Assembly: GCA_032622095.1 (NCBI GenBank)
Contig: CP136066.1
Location: 101,453,319-101,517,318, forward strand
From: Siphonodentalium dalli
Taxonomy: Eukaryota > Mollusca > Scaphopoda > Gadilida > Siphonodentaliidae
Length of the DNA: 64,000 nucleotides
Reading direction: 5' to 3'
This document shows positions 40,101 to 52,100 of the stretch, in pieces; within the stretch, counting starts at the first letter, position 1, and each line of letters opens with the position of its first letter. Made by a program: the position numbers and the translations under genes. Under the pieces are notes generated by a model. It saw only the letters and a program-made list of their open reading frames with translations. It was not told where the DNA came from and did no database searches.

Positions 40101-43100
40101 ACAAACAATGATGCATACAATCGGCAAACAATGCAAGTTTTAACATGTATGGACCAGCCTGTTTACTTTCAAAATTGGAAATAGGGAGATTTGTCCTCAG
40201 AAATAGGGAGATTTAGTGAAAAATAGGGAGATTTTTTTCAATGTCAGTATCATGGAAAAAAACTTTATATTTTTCATCTAAATGTCATATAGACTGTTTG
40301 TTGCATTTGATTTGCATCTGCCACAATTAACGACCTTGACACCGACTACCGAGTGTCTCTAATTTCTAAAATCACTGATTCATTGGGAGTAAAATTACGA
40401 TTTTCCGGTTTATATGGATCACGTTTTATTTTGAACAAGGCAATACGATTAAAACTATATTTGCACACTATAAAATGGTGCTCTCGGATAATTTTGTCGC
40501 CAAATATATTCAGTAACATCAGGTAACATCGGTGAATTTAAAGCGAGTACGCATTGACAAATAGTTTGAGGTCCGTTCGATTCGCGTTCTGTTATTGCGT
40601 ATATAAAACACGGAATACCACAAAGACGGAAACGGAACTAACAAAACAAACAAAAAGTTTAAATCGGCAATAATAATAATTTGAGTCGGCAGTTTTAAAG
40701 CAGAAACCAACACTTTATTACGTGTGGCCAAAAAGGAAGGCATATTATAATCCTTGTCTGGACATTGAAGACCGCATTTACTTAGGCTACTCAACGCTGT
40801 TAAACAAAAGAGTCAACTTGTGTCAACATTTTGTCACTGTTTGACTCGCAGGCGATATATTCATAATTGATTTGTAACACTATAGCATGTATGGCTTATC
40901 GCTTGCTACAGCTGTAGGCTAATTTTTGGATTCATCTTTTAAATCGGGAGATTTCGTTTCCCGATCGGGAGCACAGGAGAAATGACACAAAATCGGGAGA
41001 CTCCCGCCGAAATCGGGAAAGTAAACAGGTCTGGTATGGACTCATTGCAATGCACTGAACTCATTAGAGAATTCATTAACATATAGCCTATTATAGGTGG
41101 ACCGGACCGTTTTGGACCGGTCCAGGCATGTGTACCGGACCAGAATGGCCTGGACCGGCCCAGACTGGACCGCCTTGGCAGTGGACCGGACCAAGGTGGT
41201 CCGGTCCGATCCGCATCACTAATTGATTGACAGATGTCGACTTGATAACACAAGGTGCATGACTTTGTTTTTTATTGCCAACACAGTTCCATATAATCCT
41301 GCGTTAATATTGAAAAATTAGGAACAAAGATAAATGTGGTTAGGAATAATGACCGTGAAGTCGAGATAATACACGGACAATTCTATATTATTAAAATTCC
41401 TTGAATTAAAAATACTTACCTGACTTACCTGCATATATAAAATACTTGTTTTATACTAAAAACAGAAATGATACATACCGGCAATATATCCCTGGTGTAC
41501 ATTCCATTCGGCCATGTGTATTTGCCATTCGGCGAGTGTGTAATGCAGTTACAAACTCTGACACTGTGGCCGAATGGCAAGTACACCGCAGTTACAGCAC
41601 TTGGACACTTGTTTTGTCCAATGGGGTATAATGTTCAATCATCATTTAGAATTTTCTAGATTTTATTTTTATTTACAGTGACTACAGTAGTCTGAATCCT
41701 TCTGATATTAAAGTAAACTGTAACAAGGTAAGTAGCTAAGACAACCAGGCAAAATGACTAGTGGCTCTCATAGTATAAAATAGCCATGCATTAAAATTTC
41801 ACTTGCTGTTATTTGGACATCCTTCATCAAACAGGGGTCGATTTAATGTTTTAATTTTGTGAAGCATTTTGCAGCACTGGGTAGATTTTGTATAGCATTT
41901 CCAACCAATCCATGTTTTTATACGCCCATTTGGGTTGTCCGTCCGTCTGGTTTTTGGTTTCCGGATGATAAATTTAGATTGAATCGAGTGAACTGAACCA
42001 AATTTGGTATGTTAGTTTACCACACAGATCAAGTTCAAATATGGGTTTCGTCCGCATTATTTTGACTGAGTTATGCCCCTTTTTAGCTCAACTTTACTTT
42101 GTAAAGTTTGAGCTATTGCCATGGCTTTGTCGTCCGTCGTCCGTGTGTGCGTAAGGCGTCAACAATACAGGCTACATGTCGTACCTTTGGTCGGATCATT
42201 ATGAAATTTGTCATAGCTGTTGACATCAACATTTAGACCAGAATGATTTCTTGGATTTCAAAATTCAATCCATTAGCACGGGCTACAGGCCGTATTGTTT
42301 GTCTGATCGTCATGAAATTTGTCACGGATGTTAATATTGACATGTAGATGGGAACGAGTAATTTTGGGGTCATTCGGCCAAAAAACATGGCCGCCAGCAG
42401 CCATCTTGGATTTTACTCTTTGTATGACTAAATTCTTTAGCACGGGCTACAGGTCGTACCTTTAGTCTGATCATCATAAAATTTGTCATGGCTGTTGAAA
42501 TTGGAATGTAGATGGGAACGAGTCATTTTGGGGTCATTTGGATTTCAAAATTTAATCCATTAGCACGGGCCACAGGTCGTACTGTTCGTCTGATCATCAT
42601 GAAATTTGTCATGGATGATAATAATGACATGTAATTGGGAACGAGTCAGTTTGGGGTCATTCGGCAAAAAAACATGGCCGCCAGCGGCCATCTTGGATTA
42701 AAAAAATTAATCCATTAGCACGGGCCACAGGTTGTACTGTTCGTCTGATCATCATGAAATTTGTCATGGATGATAATATTGACATGTAGATGGGAACGAG
42801 TAATTTTGGGGCCATTCGGTCAAAAAACATGGCCACCAGCAGCCATCTTGGATTTTACTCTTTGTATGACTAAATTCTTTAGCACGGGCTACAGGTCGTA
42901 CCTTTAGTCTGATCATCATAAAAATTGTCATGGATGTTAACTATGACATGTTGATGGGTACGACTCATTTTGGGGTCATTCGCCTGAAAAACATGGCCGC
43001 CAGCAGCCATCTTGGATTTTACTCTTTGTATGACTAAATCCTTTAGCACGGGCTACAGGTCGTACCTTTAGTCTGATCATCATAAAATATGTCATGGCTG

Positions 43101-46100
43101 TTGAAATTGGAATGTAGATGGGAACGAGTCATTTTGGGGTCATTCGGACAAAAAACATGGCCGCCAGCGGCCATCTTGGATTAAAAAAAATTAATCGATT
43201 AGCACGGGCCACAGGTCGTACTGTTCGTCTGATCATCATGAAATTTATCATGGATGATAATATTGACATGTAGATGGGAACGAGTAATTTTGGGGCCATT
43301 CGGTCAAAAAACATGGCCACCAGCAGCCATCTTGGATTTTACTCTTTGTAGGACTAAATTCTTTAGCACGGGCTACAGGTCGTACCTTTAGTCTGATCAT
43401 CATAAAAATTGTCATGGATGTTAACAATGACATGTAGATGGGAACGACTCATTTTGGGGTCATTCGCCTAAAAAACATGGTCGCCAGCAGCCATCTTGGA
43501 TTTTACTCCTTGTATGACTAAATCCTTTAGCACGGGCTACAGGTCGTACCTTTAGTCTGATCATCATAAAATTTGTATTGAATGTTAATAATGACATGTA
43601 ATTGGGAACTAGTCATTTTGGGGTCATTCAGCCAAAAAACATGGCCGCCAGCAGCCATCTTGGATTTTACTCTTTGTATGACTAAATCGTTTAGCACGGG
43701 CTACAGGTCGTATTAGACATTCAACTTTTTCCACATTCCTAATCGCTCCATTGACTGTAATACATTAAATTATTCCCGTTCCAAGTTGAGCTACAGTGTC
43801 ATTGACACTTTCATTTTACTTAGATTTTATTTTTGTTATTATTTCGTCTTAAGTCAAAGGTTTCAAACAAATGAATTAAACCTTGCCCCACTCTACTCCA
43901 GAAACGGGCATATTATGCCTCACCCCAACAGCATGCTCTTGTTTCATTGTAAATTTGTCGGGAATGCGAATCCAGTTAAGTCGAGCCCTGTCATCAAGCG
44001 ACCTTGTATGACAATTGTTGGGAGCTGAAATTTTTTAATTAGAACTTATGGCTTTAACCCTTCCATGACTGCAGCTTCCTGAAATTTTGCGAAAACCCGT
44101 GCCAATGCATTCTCTTATATATGAGAGTCTGTTTCATTCTCACCAATAATAAGTTTCCTTTCATAAGAGAATGCACTGGCTTACAAGGTCAAGGTCAATA
44201 TTGTTACGCCAATGATTCTCTTATATATGTGGGTCTCCCATTGGCTTACAAGGTCAAGGTCAATATTGTTATGCCAATGATTCTCTTATATATGTGGGTC
44301 TCCCATTGGCTTACAAGGTCAATTTCAATATTGTTACGCCAATGATTCTCTTATATATGTGGATCTCCCATTGGCTTACAAGATCAAGGTTAATATTATT
44401 ACGCCAATGATTCTCTTATATATGTGGGTCTCCCATTGGCTTACAAGATCAAGGTTAATATTGTTACGCCAATGATTCTCTTATATATGTGGGTCTCCCA
44501 TTGGCTTACAAGGTCAAGGTTAATATTGTTACGCCAATGATTTTCTTATATATGTGGGTCTCCCATTGGCTTACAAGATACAGGTCAATATTGTTAGGCC
44601 CATGCATTCTCTTATATATGCCAACTCACATATATAAGAGAATGCATTGGCTGACATTGACTGACAATGTCCATGTAAATATTGTTAGTCCAGTGCATTT
44701 TCTTATATATGCAAACTCACATATATAAGAGATTGCACTGGCTTACAAGGTCACGGTAAATATTATTGGGCAATGCATTCTCTTATATATGTAAGGCTCA
44801 CATATATAAGAGAATGCTTTGGATTACAAGGTCAAGGTAAATACTGTTAGGCCAAGGCATTCTCTTATATATGCGAACTCACATATATAAGAGAATGTAT
44901 TGGCTTTCTAGGTCAAGGTAAATATTGGCTCACATATATAAGAGAATGCATTGGCTAACATGGTCAAGGTAAATATTGTTAGGCCAATGCATTCTCTTAT
45001 ATATGCGAGGCTCACATATATAAGAGAATGCATTGGCACAGGGTTTTCACGAAATTTCAGGAAGCTCCAGTCATGGAAAGGTTAATAATATTCTCTTATC
45101 TCCCAATTAAAAATAGTATACAATTAATATTTCCATAATTCCAGGCATTTGATGCTGCATTTAAACTTGGTGTTCTTCGGCTGATTGAACCATTGGATAT
45201 GGAGTTTGCGAAAATTCCGGACAAGCTTATCGTTATGACATACCTGCATCAGCTCAGGTCCTACTTTAGTGGAAAGGTGCTAGAGGTCCATCAGTTGGAA
45301 CCCACTACCAGTGCTAGTTCATACGGTGTACAGGTTCGTAAAGCCGACACAGAAATTGACGCCAGAATAACGGAGGAGATGTATGGACATGCTCTGCCGC
45401 GAACTTTGCAGTCACCCGACAGAGAATCAGTTGGAAGTCCCGGGGATGATACACGGAGTTTGACATCGTCAAATTCTGCCTCGAGTGTGATTGAACGGAC
45501 TGAGCGAAGTAAATCTCCGGACAGTTCTTTAGGACTTGATACTGCTTTGAATAGCAGTCGGAGTCCTTCTAAGTCACCAAGTTCGGACAGTTTGGGTAAG
45601 AAGAAATCTAAGGCACCAATTCCACCATCCCAGCCAGGTTCCGAGCCAGTTTCGTTGAATCCATTTGATGAGGACGAAGATGTGTCTAGTCAGTCAGCTG
45701 TGATAATGAGTGGGTGAGTGAAAGTTCATTTGGCCCCAACAGCCAGGATAGCACAGTAAAGGCTCCTAATAACAAGTGCCTTATATCCACCATGAGTCTA
45801 ATGACTCAAATGTTACCTGGTAATATTGCCATTTACTGTACCATTGTAGGGTTCCTTAACATGCGCACGGAACAGCCATTAGTGTCAGCCCCCGTTCTGA
45901 CATGTGCCCAGCACAGTGTCATCCCAGTTTCCAAGTATTTGCAATTAATTGGGACTGAAAATGTGACTATTTTTTAATATTTGATCATTTTTATTGGAAA
46001 TCTATCTTTTAAAACAATTTTAGCCCTTTCATGACGGGAGCTGAGCTGGTGCAGTATTAAAGGTCCTGTGCCAGTGCATTCTCTTATATCTACGAGTCTC

Positions 46101-49100
46101 CCATAGGGAACCTCACATATATAAGAGAATGCACTGGTTTACATCGTCAAGGTAAATATTGTTAGGCCAATGTATTCTCTTATATATTGTCGGTGTGCTT
46201 CGGAAATGTCGTATACTGCGATTTTTGTCATTTTGGCGCGAAATATTTTTATTGCAGAATCGGATTCTACGTCATCGATTACAGCGGGAAAATTCAATCC
46301 TGGCTAGAAAGCCCCTCCTAGAACAAATTTATGACGTGTTCTTATTATGCATTTTTTTGATTGGTGAATTTCTTGTGCTTCCGAAATGTCGTATAAGTTA
46401 TACGACATTTCTGAATTATATTTGTTGACCGCATGGTGTTATACGTCATTTCGGAATTACGTCCCATCATTTGAAAGCGACCAAACATCGTTTGAAAGCG
46501 ACCAATCCCACGACTAGAACTTAAAATATGATTATTATACCCCCACTTTCGAAGAAAATGGGGGGTATACTGGATTGACTGCGTCCGTCCGTCTGTCTGT
46601 CCGTCACGCTTTCTCCGTCCGTCCGTCCGTCCGTCCGTCCGTCCGTCCGACCTCATAACTCGAACAACTATGAACCGATTTCAATAATTTTTTGTATGCA
46701 ATCTCCTTAGGACGGTCTCTCCGCATGATGCTAATTGCGGTTCTTCAAGTTACGCCTCTTTTTCGACTTATTTTGACTTAGAAAATTCTGTCCGACTTAA
46801 TAACTTTAACAAATATGAACCGATTTCAATAATTTTTGGTATACATGCTTCTCACAATACTCTCTCTACATGATGCGGCTAGGGATTGGCTCGAGACTGT
46901 TTTTCGTAATATTACACCTCATTTTCGACTTATTTTGACTTAGAAAATTCTGTCTGACTTAATAACTTTAACAAATATGAGCCGATTTGAATAATTTTTT
47001 TTGTACAAGCTTCTTGTGACACCATATCGATATTATTAGTCCGAATTTTTCTTTAAAGTTTTAAAAATCTTTTTGGTTGAGTTTACGGATAATGCGGGTT
47101 GAATTTGCCACGGTGGGGGTATGCTAGCACTCGAGTGCACACCTCTTGTTAATCATAATTGTAAGACCAACATGTGTATATATACACCACCATTAACAAA
47201 TCCAGCCTAATTGTCCAAATGTGTTTATGTATATATTCATTTAGATCAATAATTCTCATATTTTCAGTTTATAGCTTTCATAGCCAGTCATGGCAGACCA
47301 GGTTGAACGTGCTCCCATGCTCCCATGCCCCAGCACCCCACTATTCAACATATTTATTATTTGTATATAGTATTTTATGTTTACGAGGTTTCGAGGAGAT
47401 ATCTCCTTGGAATTGAAATTCCTAGCAGATATTTGCTTGGAATATGGTCCATTATGGAGATATCTCCTTGGATCCAAGGAGATATCTGCTTGGATTATGG
47501 AGATATCTCCTTGGATCATAGGAGTTATCTCCTCGCAACTACGAGATATCTGCTTGAAATATTTCCAACGAGATATCTCCTTGAAACTGAGGAGATATCT
47601 CCATAATCCAAGCAGATATCTGCTCGGATTATGGAGATATCTCCTTGAAATAGTTTTCAACGAGATATCTCCTTGGACTCAGTACTCTGTAGACGATTCT
47701 CACAGATATCTGCTTGAAAATATTCCTAGCAGATATCTGCTTGGATTATAGAGATATCTCCTTGGAAAACCGCGGCCATGAAATATTAATGATTTCTCCA
47801 CAGTACATATATCTATGATCGAAATACATCCAAGCAGATATCATGCTCGGAATATGGAGATATCTCCTTGAAATATTTTTCAAGCAGATATCTCCATAAT
47901 GCGAGCAGATATCTGCTTGGATCCAAGGAGATATCTCCTTGAACATATTTCAAGGAGATATCTCCATATTGCGAGCAGATATCTGATCTCCTTGGATCTA
48001 AGCAGATATCTGCTCGCATTATGGAGATATATCTTCGGTTTCAAGGAGATATCTCCTTGAAAACATTTCCGAGGAGATATCTCCATATTCCATGCAGATA
48101 TCTCCTTGAAACCGAGGAGATATATCCATAATGCGAGCAGATATCTGCTTGGATCCAAGGAGATATCTACGAAAACGAATATTTGCAGAGATGGCGCCCC
48201 ATATAAGCCCGATCGCTATGGGTAGTGGAAATGGTATTGACATACATATTATTTGATTTAAATTGGATATTAATGATTTATGAGTCATTTTGAAGATATT
48301 AGAACACACTATCAGAACGTATAAAAATTGTTCTGATTAGAGCATTGATGCTGACAACAGAGGGCAAACTGTCACGACACGATCATGAAAATGCAAATCA
48401 ACGATCAACTGAATGTCATCTTTAATGGTATAGGGTGCATTTACATTGCTATAGAACTGTACACAGATCTACACGCAGACTAGTGTAAACGGGTTGATAT
48501 AGAAATGCACACAGAAAGAAAACGGTATTAGTTAGTGTGAGCAAAAATCGTGTCCGATATACGTCATGGGTCATCGCCGAAGCATTGTGACAGGCAAATC
48601 TGTTTTGATTAATTGTTACTCAGGCTTGGCGAATGTGTTTTAGTGTTCGATGTCATTTCAACCCGTGTATTTCGAATATTGAACACGGACAGGGAATTGA
48701 AACTTTGGTCAAAGTTTTCAACAGTTAGAAATTTCAAACCTGACACAACATTAGTTGTAATTTCCAAACCAACAATAGGTTGAAAATTATCTTTTAGTTT
48801 GATTTTCAAACATTTTATTGGGGGGGGGGGGGTATTGTTTTCGGACCAATATTTGCGTAATATCCTACTTTTTATAAAAATTTTGGGCTGGAATGGCCAT
48901 CGATCAGCTTGAAGTTTTCCAACCTTATCATGGGGGTGGGTGTCAGGTTGGAAATTTCCAACACTTGGAAAGATTGTGTCCTGGTCCCTCCCCGTGGCCA
49001 GTCAAAAACTGCTAGTTAATTTAAGAAAACAATTTTGTCCTACATTTGGCCAACATTGTCATTGGAATTGTCATCAGTTGGAATTTTTAATACATTTGGT

Positions 49101-52100
49101 CAAATAAAGGGTGTTGTAGGGTGGATACCCATTCCATACAGATCCAAAATGGCCACCGCCCAGATGGTGTCAAACAGGAGACCTATAGATATATCGATGA
49201 TCACCTGAAATCCTAAATATTGGTAGAATCGCCATCTAAAGCTATATGGGTGCCTCTCTATTTGTGCACACGGTTGTTTATTATGTGCGATTTGCATTCT
49301 TTCTTCGAACCATTATCAAGTGGTATAAAGATGCACTTTAAATACATGCGGCACATACCAAATCGCTGTTGTCTGCTGATAGTTGATCCATTTTTATGTC
49401 TGGCCTAAACTGACACGACTCGTAATGAATTGTCAATTACCAGAGTACTGATCAGCGCGCGTTCACTATTGGTAATTATGTTGTGATCACGGTAATGCGC
49501 GACACCTGACTTCATACAGATCTGTATACAGATCTACAGCAGTGTAAATACAGCCATAACACAAATAACTTCCAGTTGGTGGACGTGTTGGTGCTGTTCA
49601 TGTAGTCTTATGATGTTCAATTAACAGGTGGTTACCCACTGGTACCAATAAATCCCAACAAATGCTTTTTGCAACAGATTACGTAACCAGATATCAAAAT
49701 GTAAAGTTAATGAATAATATACAATAAGACTTTGACTGCCACATTGAGAATGACAATCAAATACGCCCTCATTTGAGCCCATGCATTGGTGATACTAATA
49801 ATACCAATCGTGTGTTTATTAGATGTTTATTCATACATAATCAGTCATTTCATGTGTGTATATATGATTACGATTGCCAATATATCCGTTAAATGAACAA
49901 ATTTTGTAAAACAACACGTTATGTAACAGGAATTAGTACCTGATTTGTATACCTTAGCAACCATTAATTTGTGACCGCAATATTGTGTAATAAGATGAAC
50001 ACATTCATTTCCCTCTGATGGTAATTTGTGTAAACTAGTTAATTAGAATATATCATGCTTAAAATATAATGCTTTATCGTATAAAATATGTTCATTACTC
50101 GACAATATTCGCCATGACCAAACCACCAAACGTTTCATTTCATATAGACACCGTTTCGTTTAAGGTTAGAGTAATGGGCACATTTTATGCAATTTAAAGC
50201 AGTTTTCGATCATGTACTAAAATTTACGGAGATTTACAGGATTTAAAGAAAATAATCCCATCTGACTACCATGCATTCTACGATAGACTAGCTCTTGTCT
50301 AAAACAAAATAAGCTAATATAGCACTGACATGAGCAATATGATGCTTTCGATGTTATTGTGATTATATAGTTTCAAACTATTTCCGTGTGTGTCAGATTA
50401 TCGATACTTTATTATTATTTGTTTAAATTGGTATTGTTTAAATTGGTATTTTCTTTTTATTATTATGTTTCAATAACATATCAATATTAATACTTAATTC
50501 ATTTTGAACAAAACGTCATTCCAATTATTCCAACTGATTCTTAATATATATCTTTAATTATCCTCCATTACTGAAGATTATATATGAACAAATGGCAAAT
50601 AAAGAACATGAACATGCAGTGGTTATGGGTTGTTGTCCATCGTCTGCTATATAATACACTTGTCATTCTGGTTAGTTTCATAATTAAGTGTAATTGGACA
50701 TATCTAAATTACGTATTGGATGTAATAGGAATTGGTAACATCACATTATCTCAGCATTGTGGGTACACAACGATTATTTAGCTTAATTGAGGACCCCAGT
50801 ATTCTTATATGATCGTAAAATGTTACAGAAACACACATTCATTGTCATCCAATGTTTATAGAGCATTCCCTACATTGGAATTGTGTGAATTGTGTGAATA
50901 ATTAATAGCCATCATAGTTCGGACATAGTGTCGAAATGTCGTATATGTCGGACATACATGAACAATAGATCTGAATTGTTGTAAACATGTCGTATAATCT
51001 GTTTATAATTCCGAAATGTCGTATGAGCTCTAATATCCATATAAGGCAGTATATCGATAAGCCATGATATCCATTGAATAGAGGGCCTATAAATTAGTCT
51101 CCATGCCTGACGACATTGTTGTAGGTCATACAGAAGAAGAATTATTTAGTTTTTTTGCTCTCCTGTAAAATTTAGTTTTGGCGGCAAATTTTATTATACG
51201 ACATTTCCGAAGCACACCGACGATATGCGAGTTGAAATGTGCTTCATAGATCATTGATTTGTAGTGCTGGGACGGTTGTCCGGATATCCGGTTATGGTTC
51301 GGTTACGCGTATCAACCGGTTGGAGGAGGCCACAACCGGATAACCGTACTATTGATAACGATCGTACTATCATCATAGTACTCCGTGTAACTGTTGCCGA
51401 AATCATTTACGGAAGTTTAAGTAACGAGAGTAAGTAATAAGAAGCCGCTTAGAAGCGATTTGGACAGTTGATTGTTTATTCATATACCCCACAACACAAG
51501 CCCGTTTGATCACCGGCGGCTTTTCTAGACAATGAAACCAACAACTACACTCTGTGTCAGTCTGGGAATCACTTGCTACACATTCAATGCCAATTTCCTT
51601 TGGCGGCATTACATGACGTTCCGGCTGCACGCGCACCGCGGCATACATCAAAGCAATCAAGTCTAGACTTTTACTACGTCATCAATAGTCTGTCTGTTTT
51701 CTTGAAACTGTCCCCCCTTTGTCATTATCATTAGTTCGTCTCAAAGCGATGGCAGAAGACCTACAAAAACGGAAATCAAACGTTTGGGGACATTTAGTCC
51801 TAATTGAAGATGACGAAAAAAAGAGAAGAAATGGGCGGAATGCAAGGTCTGCCGAACGCGATTTGTTTATTCTGGATCAACATCCAATATGAAGTCGCAC
51901 ATCCAGAAAATACAGAATGGCCTACTGGGAGTGGGAACTCAGAGTATATCTAGTGATGTGTTCGATAACTTTATTTCCTAAACACTGGCTGGGGCTTCTG
52001 TAATGAATCACGACGATTTAATTTTGTTTGAATTTGTTTATTAAATAATTGAAGTAACATCGTGGAGCCACTGTGATTAATACATACCTACCTATACCCA

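Larger units (their letters stand above)
46188..51222. mobile_element. 5.0-kb TIR element with subterminal repeats (intron 10)
   Basis: Its first 20 bases, TGTCGGTGTGCTTCGGAAAT, continue as GTCGTATA. The right end carries the exact inverse for 27 bases, with one C/T difference at the tip. ATAT flanks both sides (46184-46187 and 51223-51226). CGAAATGTCGTAT-like words recur inside near both ends (46384, 46399, 46449, 50934, 50989, 51014), probably protein-binding subterminal repeats. No transposase was recognised. It contains a TATACCCCC-type repeat and a palindrome array. The superfamily is uncertain; a 4-bp duplication and TGT end could fit Ginger-type elements. Confidence 0.83.

Noticed and set aside
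44121-44728. ORFs of 74-79 codons with repeated VSHWLT peptides
   Set aside because: They are translations of the expanded direct units of a family D MITE.
45714-45977. Read-through of exon 10 or a separate 87-codon gene
   Set aside because: Exon 10 has a good GTGAG donor and its own frame stops at once. The ORF is in another frame and has no family resemblance.
47390-48175. CRISPR-like array
   Set aside because: The repeats are short palindromes at irregular spacing with variable linkers in a eukaryotic intron. There are no uniform spacers and no cas genes.
47256-48309. Long overlapping ORFs on both strands with RYLL/EIS/DIC repeats (up to 134 codons)
   Set aside because: They follow from the palindrome array, which lacks stop codons on both strands. 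The peptides are direct translations of AGATATCT units.
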